DNA from: Lachnospiraceae bacterium
GTDB lineage: Bacteria > Bacillota > Clostridia > Lachnospirales > Lachnospiraceae
Assembly (NCBI GenBank): GCA_910575275.1
Contig: CAJTEE010000001.1
Span: 682,001-746,000, forward strand
Direction of reading: 5' to 3'
Length of the DNA stretch: 64,000 nucleotides
Numbering within the stretch: the first letter of the stretch is position 1; every line of letters starts with the position of its first letter. Under the pieces are notes generated by a model that was given only the letters and a program-made list of their open reading frames with translations, made no database searches and was not told the DNA's origin. The translations under genes and the position numbers were made by a program. Below, piece by piece: positions 24,935-33,384 of this stretch.

Positions 24935-27124
24935 TTATTTCTGGGCCGCAGGCTTTTTCGCCTGCTTCATGCTTAAGATATACCAAAGTGCACCGGTTAG
25001 GCACACGGACGAATAGGTGCCGCAGATGATGCCCGCCATTAACGGAAGCGCAAACTCCCGAATCGAAGACACGCCCATGATAAACAGGACAAATACCATG
25101 ATAAACGTCGTAAGAGACGTATTGATGCTTCTCGTAAAGGTCTCTGTGATACTCACATTGACGATCTGCACCAGATCCTTCTTCGGCTCCGCGAGCCGTA
25201 AGTTCTCACGGATCCGGTCGAAGATAACGATCGTTGCATTGATCGAGTAGCCGACAATCGTGAGCAGACAAGCGATCGCGGTCGAGCCCACCGACCATTT
25301 CGCCAGCGCATAGCAGGCCAGCACAACCAAAACATCATGAAGCAGAGCGATTACCGCACTGGCCGCAAAACGGATATTTTTGAAACGGATCCAGATATAA
25401 AGCAGCATAAAGAGTGTGGCAATGATCGTCGCCTCGACGGCATCCCGCTTCATCTCGTCGCTGATCGCCCCGGAGATACTCTCAGCCGTGATGGTCGATT
25501 CGTCGACACCGAACTTTTCCGCAAGCGCCGCATCTAATGCCTGCCGCTCCTCGACACTTAAGGTACGTGTCTTGATAATGACCTCATTGGTGCCTGCAAC
25601 CTTTTGGGTCTGCGTATCTGCGCTGTTTGTAATGCCCTCGACAACCGGGACCACCTCGGCAGAGATCCGCTCCAGAGACATATCTTCATTAAAGGTCACG
25701 TTTGTGGAGGTGCCGCCCTGGAAATCCAAGCTATAGTTAAACGCACCGCCGATCGAAGATCGGTTCATGAACATACCCACAAACCCGATGCATACAGCCG
25801 CCGCCGAAACGGCAAGGAATACCGTCCTCTTACCGAGGAAATTGATCGGCGTTTTTTCTTTCCGCACACCGTAAAACTTCTTGTCCGTAAAGCCCATCTC
25901 GTACAGGCTGTTCAGCGTAAATTTCGTGATAAACAGTGCCGTCACCATGGAGAGCACGATACCGATAGCAAGCGTCGTCGCGAAGCCCTTGACCGTACCG
26001 GAGCCTCTCCAGTACAGAACAGCCGCCGCGATGAGCGTCGTCACGTTGCCGTCGATGATGGCGGACATGGCCTTCGAAAAGCCCGTCTTGATCGCCGATT
26101 TCACGGTCTTGCCGACACCGATTTCCTCTTTGATACGTGTAAAGATGATCACATTCGCATCCACGGCCATACCGATCGAAAGGATGATGCCGGCGATGCC
26201 GGGTAACGTCAGTGTAACCTCAAAGGCGGCCAGCAGAATAATCATCAGGACGGCATACAGACAAAGAGCCAGAGATGCCGCAAGGCCGGGGACCAGATAT
26301 ACCGCGATCATGAAAACGCAGACGATTCCAAAGCCGATCGCCCCCGCCTTTAAGCTCGTGGAGATCGCCTCCTCACCGAGCTTTGCGCCGACCACGTTGG
26401 AACGAAGCTCCTCTAACTCCAGAGACAAGGAACCGATGCGGATCGTCGCCGCAAGCTGATCGGCCTCCTCGAAGGAGGACAGTCCGGTGATCGAGGCCTG
26501 TCCTCCGGTGATGGCCTGCTGCACGACCGGGTTTGAGTAGAGCATATTGTCATAGACAATCGCAATGCGTTTTCCCACATTGGCCGCCGTCACGTCGGCA
26601 AACTTTTTTGCGCCCTCGTCGGTAAAGGTTAAGGCGACCTCATAGCTGACCGCGCCGGTCTGCTGATCCTTGTAGCTCATCGCTCTCGCGCTCGCCACGT
26701 CAGTTCCTTCTAAGACCGTCTGGAAGCTCTCATCCATAAACTGCAGGGAGCCAGGCTTTCCAAGCTCCTCTAATACCTTATTCGCGTCGGAAACACCGGG
26801 GATATCAATGTTGATCCGGTTGTTGCCCTCCTGGTAAACCTCGGCCTCCGTGCTGTAATTCTGCACTCTCTGCTGAAGCTTATACCGTGTGTCTGACATG
26901 TCCTCCGCGCTCGGGTTGTCCTCGACGGCCCGATACGTGATGCTGACACCGCCTGCCAGATCAAGGCCCAGCTTGATCCCGCCCTCCTGATACGAGCTGA
27001 TACCGCTTACATCAGTTACCAGCTTGCTTTTCTGGAGCGTATCATAACCGAACCAGCCGAACAGGCCGATGGCAATCAGAAGACATAAAAGACCGAGAAG
27101 GCCCTTTCCTTTGTTGTTCTTCAT
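24935..27124 (-). CDS. secDF: Fused protein-export membrane protein SecDF
   Basis: 729 residues combining SecD and SecF. The SecD half has the family motifs GLDLAGGVSITYR, TDEGAKKFADVT and the membrane motif GIILSIGMAVDANVIIFTRIKEE; the SecF half has FQGGTSTNVTF and LTIVGYSINATIVIFDRIREN. SecDF uses the proton or sodium gradient to help pull exported proteins through SecYEG. The fused form is common in Firmicutes. It heads the secDF-tgt-small protein-yajC run. Confidence 0.96.
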   Translation of the reverse strand: MKNNKGKGLLGLLCLLIAIGLFGWFGYDTLQKSKLVTDVSGISSYQEGGIKLGLDLAGGVSITYRAVEDNPSAEDMSDTRYKLQQRVQNYSTEAEVYQEGNNRINIDIPGVSDANKVLEELGKPGSLQFMDESFQTVLEGTDVASARAMSYKDQQTGAVSYEVALTFTDEGAKKFADVTAANVGKRIAIVYDNMLYSNPVVQQAITGGQASITGLSSFEEADQLAATIRIGSLSLELEELRSNVVGAKLGEEAISTSLKAGAIGFGIVCVFMIAVYLVPGLAASLALCLYAVLMIILLAAFEVTLTLPGIAGIILSIGMAVDANVIIFTRIKEEIGVGKTVKSAIKTGFSKAMSAIIDGNVTTLIAAAVLYWRGSGTVKGFATTLAIGIVLSMVTALFITKFTLNSLYEMGFTDKKFYGVRKEKTPINFLGKRTVFLAVSAAAVCIGFVGMFMNRSSIGGAFNYSLDFQGGTSTNVTFNEDMSLERISAEVVPVVEGITNSADTQTQKVAGTNEVIIKTRTLSVEERQALDAALAEKFGVDESTITAESISGAISDEMKRDAVEATIIATLFMLLYIWIRFKNIRFAASAVIALLHDVLVVLACYALAKWSVGSTAIACLLTIVGYSINATIVIFDRIRENLRLAEPKKDLVQIVNVSITETFTRSINTSLTTFIMVFVLFIMGVSSIREFALPLMAGIICGTYSSVCLTGALWYILSMKQAKKPAAQK

Positions 27125-27143
27125 GCTTCATTCTCCTTAATTC

Positions 27144-28559
27144 TTAAAGATTCGCCGCCGCCTGCCGTTCATCTGCAAGGGCTGCTCTTATCATAATCGC
27201 GCACTCGATACGTTTTTTCTGCATCTCGCAGCCGATTTCATAAGCATCCGTAATGCTGCCGTGGAAATTGTAGGAATTCGCCGCGCAGCCGCCGCTACAG
27301 TAAAATCTGGCGAAGCAGTCCTTACATTTCTCCTTCGCGTAGACGTTGCAGAGCTTGAACGCATCCCGCACGGCCGTATTCACGACGCCCGTGTCCACGT
27401 TTCCAAGCAAAAATTCCTCCCGGCCCACAAACTGGTGGCACGGATAGAGATCGCCCCAGGGCGTTACGGCCAGATATTCGACACCGGAGCCGCAGCCGGA
27501 CAGCCGCTTTGCGACGCAGGGCCCCTGTTCTAAGTCTATCATAAAATGGAAGAATTTAAACCCGCGTCCTTCCTTTTGACGCCGGATAAATTCCTTCGCG
27601 AGCTCGTCATATTCATCCAGGATTCGGGGAAGATCTTCCTTTCGAATCGCATAGTCCTCTGTCTCTGACGCGACGACCGGTTCCATCGAAAGCTTGTCAA
27701 AGCCCAGATCGGCGAAATGCAGCACATCCCGGGAAAAATCCAGGTTATTTCGCGTAAACGTTCCGCGCACGAAATAATCCCTATCGCCGCGGGCCTTCGC
27801 AAACTCCTGAAACTTTGGTACGATCAAATCGTAGCTCCCCGTCCCGTTCCGGAAGGGGCGCATCCGGTCGTTGACCTCTCTCCGACCGTCCAGGCTTAAA
27901 ACAACATTGCTCATTTCCCGGTTGCAGAATTCGATGATCGCATCGTTTAACAGGACGCCGTTTGTCGTGAGCGTAAAGCGAAACTTCTTATTATATTGCT
28001 TTTCCTGGGAACGGCCGTACTCCACAAGCCGTTTCACCACTTCCCAGTTTAACAGCGGCTCACCGCCGAAGAAGTCCACCTCGAGATTTACCCGGTTCCC
28101 TGAAGCTTTGATCAAAAAGTCCAGTGCTTTTTTTCCGACCTCAAAGCTCATCAGCGCACGCCTCCCATGGTATTCGCCTTCCTCAGCGAAACAATAGCGG
28201 CAGGCCAGATTGCAGTCATGCGCAATATGAAGACAGAGCGCCTTCACGACCGTCTGGCGCTTCTTAAAATCAACGACATATTCCCGATACACGTCCGCGC
28301 TAAAGAGCTCCCCCGTGTCGATCAGCTCCTGTATATCCGATAGGGCGTCGTTTATGTCTTCCTCTTTATATTTCCCGGAAAGGGCTAAAAAAACCGCAGC
28401 CTTCTGATCGCCGCTTAAAGGCATCGGCTTCTCCATATCCGGCACAACGGCCGCAAGCGCCTCCACCGCGTCGTAGAGAAGTTCATCTGCTGTGTGGACC
28501 GCCCCGCTGTTGACATCGAGAATCAGGAAATAACCGTTATTTTTGTATTGGTGTATCAA
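27144..28559 (-). CDS. scfB: SCIFF peptide radical-SAM maturase (thioether-forming)
   Basis: 471 residues from TTG 28559 (GGGAG 7 nt upstream), giving the family-typical start IHQYKNNGYFLILDVNSGAV. The radical-SAM cluster motif is CNLACRYC near residue 120. The SPASM/Twitch region near the C-terminus has the Cys set CGSGVEYLAVTPWGDLYPCH, CKDCFARFYCSGGC and a final GCEMQ Cys. It joins Cys to partner residues in the SCIFF peptide encoded just upstream. A GTG at 28580 also opens the frame but adds an atypical N-terminus. Confidence 0.93.
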   Translation of the reverse strand: MIHQYKNNGYFLILDVNSGAVHTADELLYDAVEALAAVVPDMEKPMPLSGDQKAAVFLALSGKYKEEDINDALSDIQELIDTGELFSADVYREYVVDFKKRQTVVKALCLHIAHDCNLACRYCFAEEGEYHGRRALMSFEVGKKALDFLIKASGNRVNLEVDFFGGEPLLNWEVVKRLVEYGRSQEKQYNKKFRFTLTTNGVLLNDAIIEFCNREMSNVVLSLDGRREVNDRMRPFRNGTGSYDLIVPKFQEFAKARGDRDYFVRGTFTRNNLDFSRDVLHFADLGFDKLSMEPVVASETEDYAIRKEDLPRILDEYDELAKEFIRRQKEGRGFKFFHFMIDLEQGPCVAKRLSGCGSGVEYLAVTPWGDLYPCHQFVGREEFLLGNVDTGVVNTAVRDAFKLCNVYAKEKCKDCFARFYCSGGCAANSYNFHGSITDAYEIGCEMQKKRIECAIMIRAALADERQAAANL

Positions 28560-28602
28560 AATGCTTCTCCCATCGTACACAAATTTCCCATTCTACAACA
28601 AT

Positions 28603-28633
28603 AGCCCCTACAGTCATACGACCGTAGGGGGCT
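28603..28633 (-). terminator. Hairpin between scfA and scfB
   Basis: Minus strand AGC-CCCTACGGT pairs with ACTGTAGGGGCT across a 6-nt loop. The U-tract after it is weak (ATTGTTG). Partial termination would give far more SCIFF peptide than maturase. Confidence 0.65.
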
Positions 28634-28657
28634 TCTGTGCTCAAAGCTTTGCCTGGC

Positions 28658-28807
28658 TCACGAACGGCTGCTGTTCTCACAGCTCTGATTTCCTACCGTA
28701 CAGGAGGTCTTGCATGCGGACTGGCAGGAGGTCTGGCACTCGCCGCAGCCGCCTTTTTTCATACTGTTCTTTAATGTACTGGAGCTTAATGTCTTTACAT
28801 GCTTCAT
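28658..28807 (-). CDS. scfA: SCIFF (six-cysteine) ribosomally made precursor peptide
   Basis: 49 residues from ATG 28807 (GGAGGAG upstream). KHVKTLSSSTLKNSMKKGGC is the leader, followed by a Cys-rich core with six Cys in about 23 residues (CGECQTSCQSACKTSC). The SCIFF family is nearly universal in Clostridia and always next to its radical-SAM maturase, as here. The role of the mature peptide is not established. Confidence 0.95.
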   Translation of the reverse strand: MKHVKTLSSSTLKNSMKKGGCGECQTSCQSACKTSCTVGNQSCENSSRS

Positions 28808-28883
28808 TTCAAATTCTCCTCCGATTGTCTGTTTCTTCTTCTCATTTGGGCAAAAATCCTTTAAAAAGCCTGGTTCGTATGCG

Positions 28884-28912
28884 ATTATATCATAACAGCG
28901 GCAATCTTGCAA
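28884..28912 (-). promoter_or_regulatory. Promoter of scfA
   Basis: -35 TTGCAA (28907-28912), 17-bp spacer ending TGA, -10 TATAAT (28884-28889) on the minus strand, an extended -10. Confidence 0.75.
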
Positions 28913-29009
28913 TAGGGATAATTCATGGCTTTTTCGAATACATTGTACAAAAGATAGGGGGATGGAAAGAAGTCTTTTTCTTTCTTCGGCCGGCCAGTTT
29001 AGTAGCTGG

Positions 29010-29057
29010 CCACGGGAGCGGGAGTGGCCCCTAGTGGGCACGCTCTCGCTCCCGTGG
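29010..29057. repeat. Large hairpin element, copy 1
   Basis: CCACGGGAGCGGGAG (29010-29024) pairs with CTCTCGCTCCCGTGG (29043-29057), with inner GTGGCCC/GGGCAC pairing. Bases 29030-29050 match 45759-45779 at 20 of 21 positions. The rest of the gap 28808-29123 holds only the scfA promoter and a small GGCCAG/CTGGCC hairpin. Confidence 0.75.
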
Positions 29058-29123
29058 ACGGCGGACCCTCTGAACTCCCCTCTCTCTCGTCATACTATAA
29101 AACCATCATGAAAGGAGCTTTCT

Positions 29124-29483
29124 ATGTCTAAGCAGACCCCATGGCTCATTGTCCGTACTTTGATTATTACTTACCTGATCTCGGCGTTTCTTTTGGTTGC
29201 GCTTTCTTTTGCGTTGTACAAATTTCATCTTCCCGAGGCACAGATAAACGCGGGCGTGAATGCCGTCTATATTCTGTCCTGTCTCGGCGGCGGTTTTTTG
29301 GCTGGGAAGACGTTAAAGAGCCGCCGCTTCCTCTGGGGGCTTCTCACAGGGCTTTTGTATTTTGCGTTTCTGCTTCTCATGTCGCTCGCGCAGGACGGAC
29401 AGCTTAAGGACAGCCTCATGCAGATTCTCACCGTCCTGGGCATGTGTGCCTTGAGCGGCATGGCAGGCGGGATGTTGAGCTGA
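29124..29483 (+). CDS. TIGR04086-type four-helix membrane protein
   Basis: 119 residues, four hydrophobic segments (TLIITYLISAFLLVALSFAL; AVYILSCLGGGFLAGKTL; LWGLLTGLLYFAFLLLMSLA; ILTVLGMCALSGMAGGML). The GGGFLAGK and final GMAGGML motifs are typical of TIGR04086 proteins of Clostridia and Bacilli; function unknown. Start ATG follows AAAGGAG. It is convergent with the sodium-pump genes. Confidence 0.85.
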   Translation: MSKQTPWLIVRTLIITYLISAFLLVALSFALYKFHLPEAQINAGVNAVYILSCLGGGFLAGKTLKSRRFLWGLLTGLLYFAFLLLMSLAQDGQLKDSLMQILTVLGMCALSGMAGGMLS

Positions 29484-29512
29484 TAAAGCGGGCTGCGTGG
29501 GGCGTGTGAAGC

Positions 29513-29626
29513 CTATCCCAGTTTTGAGAGCAGGTAGACCACAAGGGCCAGAAGGCCGATCACCACAAAGATTCCAAGCATGCCTTTCCACATGATCCCA
29601 AGGGCCAGCATCATATTTGCACTCAT
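29513..29626 (-). CDS. OadG-related small subunit of a decarboxylase sodium pump
   Basis: A 37-residue protein: SANMMLALGIMWKGMLGIFV then a single span (VVIGLLALVVYLLSKLG) and TAG. AGGAGG precedes the ATG. Tiny single-span partners of this kind accompany beta subunits of biotin-dependent sodium-pumping decarboxylases, where they replace the larger gamma subunit. It lies 11 bp after the beta-subunit gene. Confidence 0.8.
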   Translation of the reverse strand: MSANMMLALGIMWKGMLGIFVVIGLLALVVYLLSKLG

Positions 29627-29637
29627 TTTGCCACCTC

Positions 29638-30765
29638 CTACATAAAGAATCCGAGAATGATGCCTCCGGCTACCGCAGATGCCACCTGGCCGGAGACATT
29701 GGCGCCGATCGCATGCATCAGCAGGTGATTCGTGCTGTCCTCTGCGACGCCCATTTTTTCAATGACTCTTGCAGACATGGGGAACGCGGAAATCCCGGCT
29801 GCACCGATCATCGGGTTGATTTTCGTTTTGGAGAACAGATTCAAAAGCTTCGCGAACAAAACGCCGCCGATCGTGTCGAACACGAAGGCAATGAGGCCCA
29901 GCCCCATGATCATGAGTGTCTGCGGCGTTACGAAGTATTCTGCACGCATGGAAAATGAGATCGTAATGCCTAAAAGCAGCGTGATCAGGTTTGCAAGCCC
30001 GTTCTGGGCCGTCTCCGAGAGGCTGTTTAAGGCCCCGCACTCACGGATCAGATTGCCGAACATGAGGAAGCCGACCAAAGAGACCGAGGCGGGGGCCACA
30101 AGGCCGGCCACAAAGGTCACAAGGATCGGGAACACGATGCGGGTCGTGCGGCTGACTTTTCCGGGCTGGTAGGGCATGTGTAGCATCCGTTCCTTTTTTG
30201 TCGTCACCGCTTTGATGGCGATCGGCTGAATGATCGGCACCAGCGCCATATATGAATAGGCAGCCACGGCGATCGCACCGATGTATTTGGATTTTAACAC
30301 CTGGGATACCAGAATCGAGGTCGGGCCGTCTGCCGCGCCGATAATCCCGATGGATGCAGCGTCGCGGATGTCAAAGCCCAGGGCCGCCGCCAAAACGATT
30401 GTAAAAAAAATACCGAACTGGGCGGCCGCGCCAAACAAAAACATCTTCGGGTTCGAGAGCAGCGGACCAAAGTCGATCATGGCTCCGATTCCGATAAACA
30501 AAAGAAGCGGAAACGCCTCCGACGCCTCGATTCCTGTCTCAAACAGCCACTGAATGATCCCTTGTGTCTCTCCGACACCGGTCATCATCTGGTTTAAGGC
30601 CCCGCTCTGCGGGATATTGACCAGAATCGCGCCAAAGCCCATTGGCAAAAGCAGCGCCGGCTCATAGTCTTTTTTGATCGCCAGATAGATGAGTGTAAGG
30701 CCCACCGCATACATGACCAACTCCTGCCACGTAATCGAGAGCAAACCGTTCCATAGAAATTCCAT
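29638..30765 (-). CDS. Sodium-translocating decarboxylase beta subunit (OadB/GcdB/MmdB)
   Basis: 375 residues from ATG 30765 (AAGGAG upstream; a TTG at 30771 is too close). Multi-helix protein with family motifs (EPALLLPMGFGAILVNIP; GAMIDFGPLLSNP; GIIGAADGPTSILVSQVL; MIGAAGISAFPMSARVI). It couples decarboxylation of a carboxybiotin intermediate to Na+ export. Only this subunit and the 37-residue partner are here; carboxyltransferase and biotin carrier must be encoded elsewhere, so substrate is undetermined. Confidence 0.93.
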   Translation of the reverse strand: MEFLWNGLLSITWQELVMYAVGLTLIYLAIKKDYEPALLLPMGFGAILVNIPQSGALNQMMTGVGETQGIIQWLFETGIEASEAFPLLLFIGIGAMIDFGPLLSNPKMFLFGAAAQFGIFFTIVLAAALGFDIRDAASIGIIGAADGPTSILVSQVLKSKYIGAIAVAAYSYMALVPIIQPIAIKAVTTKKERMLHMPYQPGKVSRTTRIVFPILVTFVAGLVAPASVSLVGFLMFGNLIRECGALNSLSETAQNGLANLITLLLGITISFSMRAEYFVTPQTLMIMGLGLIAFVFDTIGGVLFAKLLNLFSKTKINPMIGAAGISAFPMSARVIEKMGVAEDSTNHLLMHAIGANVSGQVASAVAGGIILGFFM

Positions 30766-30841
30766 ACTCAAGTCTCCTTCCTTCTATAGAGTATCCGCAG
30801 ATACCCCTTTTCTCATACAAAGGTGTAGCGGCTTGTGAAAT

Positions 30842-31023
30842 AAAAAGGCGTGCGCACATTCGCGCCGGAGCGCGGCTGCGTCAGCAGCCATCTTCCTTAT
30901 CGCGTAGTGACCTCACTTCGTGCGAGTCCGCACTTCGTTGGGTCAGACTCTGTGCATCCTGGCCCGTTAGGGACTTTTTTGTCTTATAGGAAATTTCGGA
31001 GGAATTTCCTATAAGACAAAAAA
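30842..31023 (-). repeat. Modular intergenic repeat, copy B (longest)
   Basis: Minus-strand order: U-tract of the terminator at 31024-31061, hairpin with arms GTCTTATAGGAAATT / AATTTCCTATAAGAC, then GGCCAGGATGCACAG. A block with CTGACCCAACGAAGTGC and GTGAGGTC is shared with copy C, and a block with ACTACGCGATAAGGAA and GCTGC..GCAGC is shared with copy A. Last come GCTCCGGCGCGAATGTGCGC and TTTTTATTTC. It contains both internal blocks and so looks like the full-length form. Confidence 0.8.
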
Positions 31024-31061
31024 GACTTTTTGCAGAAAATAACCCGTTTCTGCAAAAAGTC
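31024..31061 (-). terminator. Intrinsic terminator upstream of repeat B
   Basis: Minus strand GACTTTTTGCAGAAA (31061-31047) pairs perfectly with TTTCTGCAAAAAGTC (31038-31024), followed by TTTTTTG, a 15-bp stem. Confidence 0.85.
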
Positions 31062-31064
31062 TCG

Positions 31065-31179
31065 TTACCTTTTTTTGGTATGTACCGCCAGACGTCTCCG
31101 CCGCGTATGTTGACGATACAATTTCAACTACTCCCTTTTTGGTTGTCTCTACTATATGCGCTCTTTTCGAAAATGTCAA
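31065..31179 (-). ncRNA. Candidate short transcript with possible basic mini-ORF
   Basis: Promoter TTGACA (31174-31179), 17 bp, TATAGT (31151-31156); the strong terminator at 31024-31061 would end a transcript near 120 nt. Inside, GGGAG (31131-31135) precedes TTG 31121, opening an 18-codon frame YRQHTRRRRLAVHTKKR that stops at 31065 just before the terminator. It could be a small RNA, a leader, or a tiny basic peptide; nothing here decides. Confidence 0.45.
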
Positions 31180-31190
31180 GCACAAATTTT

Positions 31191-32453
31191 TTATTTTTTC
31201 TCCGGTTCGAGGAGATAGAGGTGGATTTTGTCGATCCGGTTTCGTTCGACACGCTCCACTACAAACCGCAGATTTTCAAAGGTCACTTCCTCCCCCTCGT
31301 CAGGCAGATGATCCAAAAGGCCGATTACAAAGCCACCCAAGGAATCATAATCCTCGGAGGTCAGCGAAAGCCCCAGCTGGTCGTTTAAATCGTCAAGCTT
31401 CATCGCCGCCTCGACCAAGTACTCCTTGGGCCCCACCTTGCGAAGCAGGTCTTCCTCCTCCTCGTCATATTCGTCGCGGATCTCACCGACGATCTCCTCC
31501 AGCATATCCTCCAGCGTAATCAGGCCGGCCGTCGCCCCATATTCGTCCAGGACAATCGCGATGTTATTCTGTGTCTTTCGAAGCTCCACCATCAGCTCCG
31601 CGGTTTTCTTAAATTCGTAGGTGTAAAGCGGTTCACGAAGGAAATCCCGCAGGCTGAAGTCCTTTACGGTCTTCACCAGCATGAGATCCTTGATGTTGAT
31701 GATGCCGATCACGTTGTCCGTGGTCTCCTCATAGACCGGATACCGCGTATATTTCTCCTGCCGGAAGACCTCGACGACCTCCTCATAGCTCGCCTCAACG
31801 TCCATGAAGGTCATGTCGATCCGCGGGATCATGATGTCCTTTGCGACCGAATCGCCGAAATCGAACACATTGTAGATCATCTTCTTTTCGTCCGACTCGA
31901 TGACCCCCTCCTCGTGGCTGACCTCCACGATCGTGCGCAGCTCATCCTCGGTGATCGCCTCCTGCTTTTTATTCGGATCAATCCCGAGAAGCTTCAACAC
32001 GCCGAGCGCGAGCTTATCAACGACAAAAATAATCGGCGTTAGCACCTGCATGATCGTATAGATCGGCTTTGCAAAGCGCAGCGCAAGCGACTCCGAATAG
32101 AGGGTCGCAGAGGTCTTCGGAGTAATTTCCCCGAAAATCAGGACGAGAAGCGTCAGGACTCCCGTGCCGATGCCTACATACATATCGCCGAACGTACGCG
32201 TCACAAGAACCGTCAAAAGAGACGACGCCGAGATATTGACGATATTATTTCCGATCAGGATCGCGCTCAGCATCTTCGGCTGATTGTCGAGGATCTTCAT
32301 CAGGACCTGGGCGTTTCCCAGGCCGGCCTCCGCCAGCGTCCTGACCCGAATCTTGTTTACGGTCATCATCGCGGTCTCCGATGATGAAAAAAATGCAGAT
32401 AATGCCAGCAGCCCAAGAATAATCACAATCTGCAGGGCTTGCCCTGAATCCAA
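31191..32453 (-). CDS. CNNM/CBS-domain transporter-like protein (HlyC/CorC family)
   Basis: 420 residues if TTG 32453 is the start (AGGAG 9 nt upstream; a TTG at 32462 is too close). An N-terminal CNNM membrane domain (SAFFSSSETAMMTVNKIRV; LIFGEITPKTSATLYSESLA) is followed by two CBS domains (DIMIPRIDMTFMDVEA; NIAIVLDEYGATAGLITLEDM) and a C-terminal CorC_HlyC domain (VEAAMKLDDLNDQLGL). Homologues affect Mg/Co or Na handling; the hemolysin label is historical. Confidence 0.93.
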   Translation of the reverse strand: MDSGQALQIVIILGLLALSAFFSSSETAMMTVNKIRVRTLAEAGLGNAQVLMKILDNQPKMLSAILIGNNIVNISASSLLTVLVTRTFGDMYVGIGTGVLTLLVLIFGEITPKTSATLYSESLALRFAKPIYTIMQVLTPIIFVVDKLALGVLKLLGIDPNKKQEAITEDELRTIVEVSHEEGVIESDEKKMIYNVFDFGDSVAKDIMIPRIDMTFMDVEASYEEVVEVFRQEKYTRYPVYEETTDNVIGIINIKDLMLVKTVKDFSLRDFLREPLYTYEFKKTAELMVELRKTQNNIAIVLDEYGATAGLITLEDMLEEIVGEIRDEYDEEEEDLLRKVGPKEYLVEAAMKLDDLNDQLGLSLTSEDYDSLGGFVIGLLDHLPDEGEEVTFENLRFVVERVERNRIDKIHLYLLEPEKK

Positions 32454-32526
32454 AAAAATCAACTCCTGTTTCTAAATTAATATGAATCAGGCTGATTCTA
32501 TCACATTCCCGGGCACGTGTCAACTG

Positions 32527-33198
32527 CTACTGCCTGGCCTGGCGTTTTACCCGTTCCATGGCGGCGGCGACGGCCGGGAGATTTAAGAGCAGAACGGTGA
32601 CGGCAGCCTCTACCCCGATGTAAGAGTAATTATAAACGATCGGATAGACGCCAGTCAGAGACTTCGGGAAGCTGTCCGGCATGTATTCCATCCAGTAGAG
32701 ATACCCGCCGACGGAGTGAAACACACCGCGCATAAACGCGCCCAGAAGATACCCCTTCACCAGTCCCTTTTTTGAACCGGCAAATACACCGGCAAGCCCC
32801 AGTGCCGCAAAAGCAAACACATAATCACAGCACACCTGAAAAAACGACAGTACGTACGGCTCCTGCAAAAACTGCAGAATCCCATAAGCCAGGCCTGCCA
32901 TGATCCCGGTTTGCACGCCGTACCAATAGCCGATCAGACAGACAAACAGCATACTGCAAAGCGTGACCGAGCCGCCCCAAGGCATCTTAACAACGCGGAT
33001 ATACGACGTCAAAAATGCCAGTGCCACGGCCGCCGCACAAAAGACTAGCTCCCTGGCCCCCATATGGGCCTTTTCTTTTTCCCTTCCATGAACTGCCAGA
33101 CATACGGCCGCCGCCAGGAATAAAACGCCCAGCCCAATAAACACTCCATAGCCGGCCCTTGTCAGGCCGCCGTCCTCTGTCACCATAAAATGATACAT
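32527..33198 (-). CDS. thiT: Energy-coupling factor thiamine transporter S-component ThiT
   Basis: 223 residues from ATG 33198 (AAGGAGG). Six-helix S-component with ThiT features (VKMPWGGSVTLCSMLF, GVQTGIMAGLAYGILQFLQEPY, VFHSVGGYLYWMEYMP), which include the aromatic and acidic residues that bind thiamine. It works with the shared ECF module encoded elsewhere. A TPP riboswitch precedes it, confirming the substrate. Confidence 0.95.
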   Translation of the reverse strand: MYHFMVTEDGGLTRAGYGVFIGLGVLFLAAAVCLAVHGREKEKAHMGARELVFCAAAVALAFLTSYIRVVKMPWGGSVTLCSMLFVCLIGYWYGVQTGIMAGLAYGILQFLQEPYVLSFFQVCCDYVFAFAALGLAGVFAGSKKGLVKGYLLGAFMRGVFHSVGGYLYWMEYMPDSFPKSLTGVYPIVYNYSYIGVEAAVTVLLLNLPAVAAAMERVKRQARQ

Positions 33199-33238
33199 AA
33201 AAAATACCTCCTTCGTAAGACGTTTTACGTCAAACAGC

Positions 33239-33361
33239 AAGGAGGTGCTTTGGCTGATTACCCGGAATTTTCCGTTTTTTTGCTTCCTTACGCCGGTATT
33301 ACCCGGTTCAAGTAATGAGGGTTCTGGCCCGAAGGCCACTCTCAGCTTTTAGCACCCCTAG
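33239..33361 (-). promoter_or_regulatory. TPP (THI-box) riboswitch controlling thiT
   Basis: The minus strand carries the THI-box landmarks in order: GGGGTGCT, GCTGAGAG, ACCCT, TTGAACCGGGTAATACC, GGCGTAAGGAAGC. Downstream, ACCTCCTT (33246-33239) is complementary to the thiT ribosome site AAGGAGGT (33213-33206). The bases AGCACCTCC (33249-33241) can instead pair with the aptamer 5' strand GGGGTGCT (about 33358-33351). TPP binding would free the anti-ribosome-site strand and block translation. No terminator is visible, so control is probably translational. Confidence 0.93.
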
Positions 33362-33384
33362 CTTTTCCTGTTTGGTTGTCAAAT

